Assembly (NCBI GenBank): GCA_900074885.1
Contig: FJUW01000033.1
Location: 945,041 to 1,009,040 of the forward strand
DNA: 64,000 nt
Direction: 5' to 3'
Source of the DNA: Rhynchosporium graminicola
Lineage: Eukaryota; Ascomycota; Leotiomycetes; Helotiales; Ploettnerulaceae
Under the pieces are notes generated by a model that was not told where the DNA came from, made no database searches, and worked only from the letters and a program-made list of their open reading frames with translations. The position numbers and the translations under genes were made by a program. Shown here one piece after another: positions 56,899 through 64,000 of this stretch; the stretch's first letter is position 1; each line of letters starts with the position of its first letter.

Positions 56899-58374
56899 AG
56901 TGACGATTGATAAGATCGTGTTTATGAGAGGTGCTTAGACTGATTGGGATAGAATATAACTACAGACGAGACTGAGTAAAAACAGGATTTGACCGCTTCT
57001 TTGTGTTGGAACACTTTAAGGACCCTCTTAATTTATATCGAATGCAAGGACTGATTGACTTCGCCGAAGCAGTCGCCCACTTTTCCCCAAATTCAAGGAC
57101 GGAAGGGAGCCAAGTATGTTTTATACTCCATGCCGACCGATCTTCAATCATGAACAGCTTCCTGAAGTCATTTATTTTGATGGGCGCTTGCATGTGATAA
57201 TAGGCTGCACTTTACTGGTTCGCCTTCTTTGGATCAGCCTCAGCTTCACCGCATATATGTTACTGCACAGTAAGCTGGCTGTCGGTGATGGCGCTAAGAG
57301 GGGTGCTGAAATTTGACCAATTGGCAGATGAGTGGCTTGTCGTAAAGGAGAATTTCAAGCCACCGCAAAGAAGAAATTCTTCCTTCATCCATCCTCTTGA
57401 AATATCAAGCCGCAATAATACCAAGGACGAAGCAGTGCCGCTGAATCTGACGTGAGCCGAGCAATTTGAGGGCAGATACCAGCTCCGATCTATTATGATC
57501 GAGTATTGTAAAATTGAGCACAAAACGCATTGCATCGCCTTGCATGAAATGCAAAGTAGAGGACCCTAAGGCCAATAGACAAGCTGGAGTTTCTGTAAAT
57601 CATCGTGCTGTCTCAGCTGGGGTGCTTTCTTTGACTGGCCCGCCACGTCGTTCGTTACACAACAGCTGGGCTAGTCGATATCGCTTTCTCAACGTTTTTA
57701 GCCCTGTCAGAACGCGGCTTGCATTATATCGGTATTCGATTACGATGCTCCGGGAGGTGACATGGAAAGGCCTCTTTTGATGTAGGCAACACAGACATCT
57801 TCAATACATGTTTAGTCGACCAATATGTATGACTTTTATGCCAAACGGACAAGCGAGCGAGCATTGGTGGCCGGCCTCCCGAAGTAGTACTGTAAATCTA
57901 GGGTTTCCTCGACACGAATGAATCGCCTCACAAATGGATTCGACAGGTCAAGGCCCTAACGAAGTAATGCTAAGCCGCGTGGTGAAGCCTTGAAGTTTGA
58001 GGGTGTATTGATAATTCTACTCAAGATTCTATCGAGAAAGGAAACAAAGGGCTCGCTTACAGTCAGGGACCTGGCTACCTTATTAATACTCGTCGGCGGT
58101 CCACGATTTACCTGTGCGCAGGAGCATTACAGGATTTGCGCTACTGTACATGGCCCAATTTGATGTGATGGCATCCCGAGGATAATTGTATAATCACGTT
58201 ATTTTGATCTTCAACTACTTTCTTGCTACACCTCCTCCAAATTCGTCACATCATTGAGTCACTCACACATGCGCAAAGCTTCAAAAGCTTTATCTCAAGG
58301 GGTAAAGGGATTACTAAAATCAAACTCCGAAGCCGAAAATGCTTCCTCTCGGGTCGCTGGAATCGTCCGATTTC
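56899..58374. other. intergenic, about 1.5 kb, nothing supported
   Basis: Only short ORFs on both strands (the longest about 90 codons, 57260-57535 minus), none with motifs. Confidence 0.4.
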
Positions 58375-59400
58375 CTATTCCCAAGGCATCTTTTCTCTCT
58401 CCTTCGCTTTCGTTCTGCTGCCTCTAATTGGCAACAGTTCGGGTTCTCTCTGTCGGCTTGGTGTTGCAGGAGGTGCGCGCATCCAGGGTAGAGGCTCAAC
58501 GACAGGAGTGGGAAGTGGTGCAGGTAATGCTCTAGGCTTTTTCGTGGTCTGCTGAGTTGGAACAGGCCGCCCGGGAGCTTCTGGCGCAGGAAGTGCTAGA
58601 GGTCTTCGGGATGGTTGAGTCGAAGGATCAGGCCTGGATAAGGCAGCAGTATGGGTGGCATTAATCCGTGACCATGCCGCAGACCTTTCTGATGCGTATT
58701 CATAGTCCACATCTTCCTGGTGCCTCTGGCCTTTTCTTTTGTCCACCTTGGCTTCTTCAGTTTGTCTCTGCTGGCGAGTTCTGGATAGAAGTGATTGGAA
58801 AACACTGGACTGCACGTTAGGAGCCTTTGTTCCGCGAGAAGTCTCGCTCCGACGATGACTTGTCTTAACATCCAGCTTGGTTTCTCTTCGCGCTTCGGAA
58901 ACGACAGTATCAGCCTCTATGCGACTCCCTCTCAGCTCCTGGATCTCCTGTTCCCGAGACTTTCGCCGGGTGCGTGCTGATTCTGTTTCGAGCTCGATTG
59001 AGGGAGATGCTTGCTTTGAAGCCGAAATGCGACGTGCACGCTCTTTTTCCTTCATTTTCTCTCTTTCTCTTTCTCTTGGTCTTTCCTTGTCTCTTTGCTT
59101 TTCTCTCCCTATTTCCCTGTCTTTCTTCTCTCGGGTCGTAGCATCGTCAATCTCCTTGTCTTTGCGTGCTTGTTCTTCCCGAGCCCCCGTCCTGCGTCTT
59201 TCGTGGTCTCTCTGTCGAGCTACCTCCCCGTCTGCTTTCTTTTTATCTGAAGATCTCTGCTTAGACCAGAGAGCTTCGCCCGGAGTCTCACCAGCCCCGT
59301 TGATAGTGTGATGGCCTCCTTCGCATATATAACCTTCGCCATCTTTATGCTTGGTCCAGAGGTAGCCACATGGACAGGTATCGTGTCTTCCGGGAGCCAT
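58375..59400 (-). CDS. highly charged protein with N-terminal Cys/His cluster
   Basis: Intronless, 341 residues from ATG 59400 (MAPGRHDTCPCGYLW). Family not recognised. Residues 9-32 contain C-P-C-G-Y, then Y-I-C-E-G-G-H-H, a spacing that could bind one zinc ion and recalls the small zinc ribbon at the start of Rrn7/TFIIB-like factors. Residues about 45-230 are almost only Arg, Lys, Glu, Asp and Gln (RDKERPREREREKMKEKERA), predicted long helix or coiled coil, resembling splicing-factor RE/RD repeats. The last 100 residues are Pro/Ala/Arg-rich (RRPLALPAPEAPGRPVP). A nuclear role is a guess. Confidence 0.7.
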   Translation of the reverse strand: MAPGRHDTCPCGYLWTKHKDGEGYICEGGHHTINGAGETPGEALWSKQRSSDKKKADGEVARQRDHERRRTGAREEQARKDKEIDDATTREKKDREIGREKQRDKERPREREREKMKEKERARRISASKQASPSIELETESARTRRKSREQEIQELRGSRIEADTVVSEARRETKLDVKTSHRRSETSRGTKAPNVQSSVFQSLLSRTRQQRQTEEAKVDKRKGQRHQEDVDYEYASERSAAWSRINATHTAALSRPDPSTQPSRRPLALPAPEAPGRPVPTQQTTKKPRALPAPLPTPVVEPLPWMRAPPATPSRQREPELLPIRGSRTKAKEREKMPWE

Positions 59401-61850
59401 ATTGAGGCGAATGAGGTGCACCGAATGCTGTAAAGAATATTCAGAAGTGCTTTTGGAATTCGGAGAGTGGCAATTGTATAAGAACGAAAACTTAGCTGTC
59501 GAGGGATTTCCTCTGGTGGTAGTCTCTCGTTTATATATCATGCATAAAACAAAGGATAATACTCGAGTCATGCTCTTTGTTCCGAGGAACAATCTCAATG
59601 TTAGGGAACAACATGTGTGACAACAATCAAGTGATAAGAACGCATTGTTCGATTATGATAGAGCCATCTTTCAATGTCAGTGCCAGTGTCACATAATGCT
59701 AGTCATCTCTAGTCGAGAACTTACTTAGTCTGTGGTTTTTGTTTCGTCAAAGCACTATATCCTGTGGATATTGCCTGATGACCCCTCCTCAGATACGATG
59801 TGACAGCATCAATCGAAATAATCGAGATTGCAATATATCTACATGCGAAGCCTGGAAGAAACACGATAAATGATGTATAGTGCTCGTTTGGCCAACACAT
59901 CAGCAAGAGAAGCAAATGTATGTACATGTAGGATAGCCAAATTCCATGCGGCGCCTTCAAAACCAGAGCGATTCTAAATACCTACTACGAAAGCCGCTAG
60001 AACTTTAAAGAAAGAGATCAGTAGCCGGTAGCCTCGTAACGACTAACGTAGGTGAAGCTGCAAGACTTGCGCCAAGGTGAATTAAGATCAGTGATAAAAC
60101 TGTCATTATAAAGTGGCTGCTATGCGAAATTCTCTCTATACGGGGTCCTCATCACAGTAAAAAGTATATCTACTCGATCTCAGGGCCTGCGAACAGAAAC
60201 GCAAGTTCAGACATAATATTATGATCAATATGTTTCTTCGTGGCAATCATTCTGCCTCTTGAACAGCAGACTACAAGAAAGAACATTGACTGCACGTAGA
60301 ACACCCTTAGAAGTCGGTTGCCTCCTCACCCACACCTACACTCGCTCTGATGCACACTTGTATTCCCACAAGACTGCAATTTCACATGCAAACCTGGGCA
60401 TCCGCAACTCCACACTCTCCATCACGAATCAATTCAACTTGATCTGAGCTATGTCTGCCACCACCAGCAGCGATATCACTCTTCCAAGCACCTTCCTTCA
60501 GCAGCCTCGGCCCTAGGGTCGTGGCAGATCTGGCGAAGATGCAGCACCCACAAGCCATCCCAAAACCCCAGTCGAACGTGACGAGCCGGATTTCTGATGA
60601 GTCGATCGATCACAATTGTTTCCTTCTCAAAGAGTCGTCGCAAGGAGGCTCATCAGTGTAAGAGAGGATGAGGACCAAGTGATTGGTGAGAGCTCTGTTG
60701 CTGGAGGATTTGTCTGCTTGAGTTTTCTGCGAGTGTGCCGTTAAAATCCTCAGTAGAGGACTTCTGCGATCAATTATTTACAAGCTCTTACTTTTGGTAG
60801 AAGCGCACCTCATAAGCCCCTATGTTGAGCTTCGAGCGTACAAGGAGGGCGGGTCATTGGTAATAGAGAAATATCCAAAACCACAAAAGACCTGGAAAAC
60901 ACACGGAAAAAATAAGACGGAAATATCCCCCCTAAACAAACTTCCAAATTTCGAATCCTGTGACTGATATGAGAATAAGACCTGCTGTATACTAGCACGT
61001 GTGTAAGATGCTAACAAGTGACCAAGAACTATCCAATGATACCTATGCCTGATATACCTAATACGGCGGAGTGGCTGGTGCCTTATTTGGCTTGTTGATA
61101 ACCTGTGCCACTAAAGCAGCTCCTTAAGCGAGCATTTGGCGAGGATCTGCCGTAGGTAAGGTAATTCCGTACCTACAGGTACTTAGGTAAAGTAGGAGGT
61201 ACCTGACGTAAGGCATGAAAACGTGAAGGCGAGATGTTTGGCTCTATCTATCAGACAGCTGACTTTGGCCTTCCCTGTATCCTGTCAGCTGATACTGCTT
61301 GAAATTAAGTGGTGTTGAGAACCACTAGCTATCAACGCTGATGATAGAATGTTGTCCGTGTGACTGACGGAGCATGAATCCTGCTTGATCAGCCTTGAAA
61401 TTGGGTGTAAGGCATTTTCTAGCTACTCATATCTATTTAAAGCCTTCCCCACTTAATTTACACCGGTGAGTGATTATGGTCTCTGTCTGCAAGATCGCGT
61501 GGCTATGTGCCTCAGATTCTGCTTTCACAGAACGGGGAATGAACCTGGAGCTACCTACAGTACAGTAGATTAGGTACCTAGGTAACTCTGGGGTTCCAAA
61601 AGCAATGAGGTACGACTAAGTAGAGGGCGTAACACTGCCGAACCTCTACTGAAAAAATATATGCGTTTAATATACAAGGTAAGGCAAGACCCGTTCGACA
61701 ACCACGAGGGTTCTACTTGGCTAAAACTAAAGTTATACGATAAGTTCCCACCATAAGTACGCATGTAAGCTTAGCCTCTGTAGGTACTTTCGTACTTTAC
61801 CTTTAGTACCTTCATTCTCTCTTGACTAATAGTTGGCTCATTAGATACCT
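59401..61850. other. intergenic, about 2.4 kb, no supported gene
   Basis: The ORF at 59721-59960 (minus) is hydrophobic but starts from TTG. A small ORF from ATG 60450 (MSATTSSDITLPS) stops at an in-frame TAG and stays open for 25 more codons; it may be a relic. From 61140 on, TACCTA/TAGGTA motifs become frequent, leading into the AT-rich tract. Confidence 0.4.
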
Positions 61851-64000
61851 CACCTTTCAAGAGCTTGAAGCTTGAATAGGTTCCTTAAAGAATCGAATAG
61901 CTTCTTCCTATGTATATTATCAAGGGGGCGGCAGGCTAGTATTTCGAAGGAATTAAAAGCAGATAATCCTATTCCTTAGGTCCTCTGCGTCTTCCTCTCT
62001 CGCTACCGTATTATGATATCACTAGACCTCCAGTAGCTAGTTACGCACAGACCTCTACTTCTATAGCTTTCTTCTGAGGTTTCAAAACCTTCTCTAATAA
62101 TATAGTTACGCTTCTTAAGAGGTTCTAGTATAGTACCTTTTCTAGTGACTACCGTAGGGAAAGATTAAGCTATATCTCTCTCTACTAGTAATTCTTTCGT
62201 GCTTTAATTTCTGCTCCTAAAAGAAACTAGTAAACCTAGTAATAGTACTAGCGGTACCTAATACTACTATAGCGCTTAAGATATCTAGATCGCTTTAAAA
62301 TTTCGGTTATAGGCCCTTAGTAAACCCCAGATATCGATAGAATATCTATAAAGAATCCTACGATATCAGAAGGCTTTAGATTATAAGGATATATACTCTC
62401 CTAACTATATGTAGCTATTTATACTAAGTACTCTTATATATTTCAGGATTCTTCTAGGCCTTAGAATCAGTAGAAAGAAGTATCCAGATCTACTACTTAT
62501 AGCTTCCCTAAGGATAATAACCCTATTGTGACGGCGCATAGTATACGTGGCAGATACGGGCCAGTATCGGTGCCTTAGGTATACCCTCCTTATATATATA
62601 GAGGTGCAGACTCCTTCAGAGCTCTATATCTTTCTGTTTCCTTCGTACTAGACTATATAAGGATCGTTCTTAACCTCCCTACTTGTTTTATTCCTGCTCG
62701 TATACTATCTAGAGCCCTTGTGTCGTTATACCTATATCCTAGTAAGGAAGTTACACTCTAGGTAAATATTATCTCGAAACCTTATATCCTAGCTTTTCCC
62801 TTCGAGAGCCTCGAGTAACCTAAACCGGCCCTGCTATCTCTCTTTCGAGCCTACCTCGAAACAAGAATATTACTACTAACTTAGCTTCGAGCTAACTATA
62901 GATAATATTAATACTGAAAGCTGAATAATACTATAGTACTACTATAACTAGCTATAATTACTATAATATATTAATAATAATTAGTACTTTAGTAGTACAG
63001 AATCTAATGATATTAATTCTTCTTTCTAAGAGTTAATAGATAATATACTTATATAGTTACTTAAGATATATCCTAATTATTAAACCTCAGAATCTAACGC
63101 GATAGATTTAGTATATCCTTATACTATTTCATAGCCCTTATATATAAATCTCTACGAAGAACTAAAGGAATTAACCCGAAAGTTCTCTAAATTCTAAATT
63201 TTCGAGAACCAGAATATTAAGGAGCTTACTTATCTTATCTTAGCTCGAGCAGTCTCGAAGCTAACCCTACTTTACCCTGTAACTTCTGTATAGCCTTCCC
63301 AGAGCTAATCTAGTATTATATTAGTAGCTAAGATAAACTCTATATATTAACTTTCTAGCTAGAAGATATTATAACCCTTAAGATATAATAGCTATAATAT
63401 ATCAGAGGAATCACTAATTATATAGTCCTATATATCAGGATTTCTAGAGTCTATATTAAGTTCCCAATTTTAAAATTCCTAAGCCTTTATATTAGTTAAA
63501 TATTTAATAGAAATAGTATTTATATCTAACGCTAATTAATATAAGCTAAAAAATATTAAAGAGAGTATAACTTCTTAAGAACTATCTATTCTATTAATAC
63601 TAAAGAAGCTACTAAATATAGCTTAAAATATCCTATAACTAGTATAATTAACTTAAGCCTAGATAAAGAAGCTAATATAACTACTATCCTAAGCTAATAC
63701 GATTATAAAAGAGGGAGGAAAAACACTAGAGATAAAGATACTTATCTCTCTTTAAGCTTTTAAGGTTTCTATCTTTAATTAAAGCTATATAATATATAGT
63801 TAAACTCGGCTTAGAGAAATAATAAAGTAGCTAAAAGAAAGAATTTAGTAGAAACTAAACTCTAAGATATATATTAAAGCTACTTAAGAGAAATTTAAGG
63901 AGAGTAAGATAAGTAAGATATCTAGAATAAAGATACCTCGATTTAAGAGAGCCAAGGACTTCTATAGTAATAGAGATATACTAGTAGTATAATAGCTAGA
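61851..64000. mobile_element. AT-rich, RIP-like degraded transposable-element region
   Basis: Base composition shifts sharply to A+T with many TA steps, and no ORF of 60 codons or more exists in any frame for over 2 kb. That is the look of DNA mutated by repeat-induced point mutation (C to T in repeated sequence). It includes the LTR candidate at 62527-62755 followed by internal-element-like sequence, and continues beyond the window. Confidence 0.7.
62527..62755 (+). mobile_element. candidate 5' LTR of a retrotransposon
   Basis: 229-nt block starting TGTGACGGCGC and ending GAAGTTACA: ends TGTGAC and GTTACA are an inverted pair with one C-to-T difference. A TATA box (CTTATATATATAG, about 62589-62602) sits at the expected place, followed by a pyrimidine-rich stretch. 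It is less AT-rich than its surroundings. The partner LTR would lie outside the window, so it is not proven. Solo LTR is the alternative. Confidence 0.5.

Noticed and set aside
60450..60590. Small gene starting MSATTSSDITLPS
   Set aside because: Ends at a TAG after about 21 codons; the open frame beyond it is short and unrecognised, so it cannot be supported.

Overview
This is a nuclear contig from a filamentous ascomycete fungus (Pezizomycotina). The evidence is: genes split by many short introns (38 to about 220 nt, mostly 45-60) with GT..AG ends and CTAAC/CTAAT-type branch sites; remnants of fungal-only families (a HET domain and an RTA1-like protein); a GH131 glucanase and a QDE-1/SAD-1-type RNA-dependent RNA polymerase; and an AT-rich right end that looks like retrotransposon DNA degraded by repeat-induced point mutation. 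The protein flavour suggests Leotiomycetes, but that is a guess from memory. There are no operons. Genes stand alone on both strands with 0.3-5 kb between them.

Layout. 1-10.2 kb: 5' end of a DCAF11/LEC14B WD40 gene (leaves the window), a glutamine-synthetase-like enzyme, a broken HET gene, a small NIF3/PII-like protein, an RTA1-like remnant, a glutathione S-transferase and AIM11. 10.2-16.2 kb is gene-poor: a candidate solo LTR, one half of a diverged dispersed repeat, and an intron-containing tRNA-Arg(UCU). 16.2-30.3 kb: a Thr/Ser-rich secreted protein, a prolyl-4-hydroxylase-like dioxygenase, a possible small secreted protein, a 1490-residue RdRP, microsatellites, and mitochondrial D-lactate dehydrogenase. 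32.5-41.5 kb: ribosomal protein S4, a decayed methyltransferase gene, MIX17 (CHCHD2/10), the exosome cofactor LRP1/RRP47, and an ApbA/PanE-like protein without a visible ATG. 41.9-50.9 kb: a disordered nuclear-type protein, a CNNM/MAM3 transporter, a CFIm68-like RNA-binding protein, and Sec61-gamma. 51.5-59.4 kb: GH131, a broken GH16-like gene, a ten-exon membrane alpha/beta-hydrolase and a highly charged protein with an N-terminal Cys/His cluster. 59.4-64 kb: no genes, then the AT-rich tract holding a candidate 5' LTR.

Functionally it is mostly housekeeping. AIM11, D-lactate dehydrogenase, MIX17 and perhaps the PanE-like protein are mitochondrial. LRP1, RPS4, Sec61-gamma and the CFIm68-like protein act in RNA processing, translation and secretion. 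GH131, the GH16 remnant and the secreted proteins are the environment-facing part. I see no clustered pathway and no clear new multi-gene system. The most unusual material is a set of decayed genes, two LTR candidates, a diverged repeat pair, a possible recent C-terminal truncation, and several uncharacterised proteins. Exon models were built by hand from splice signals; where I give a total length, the exon lengths add up to a whole number of codons.
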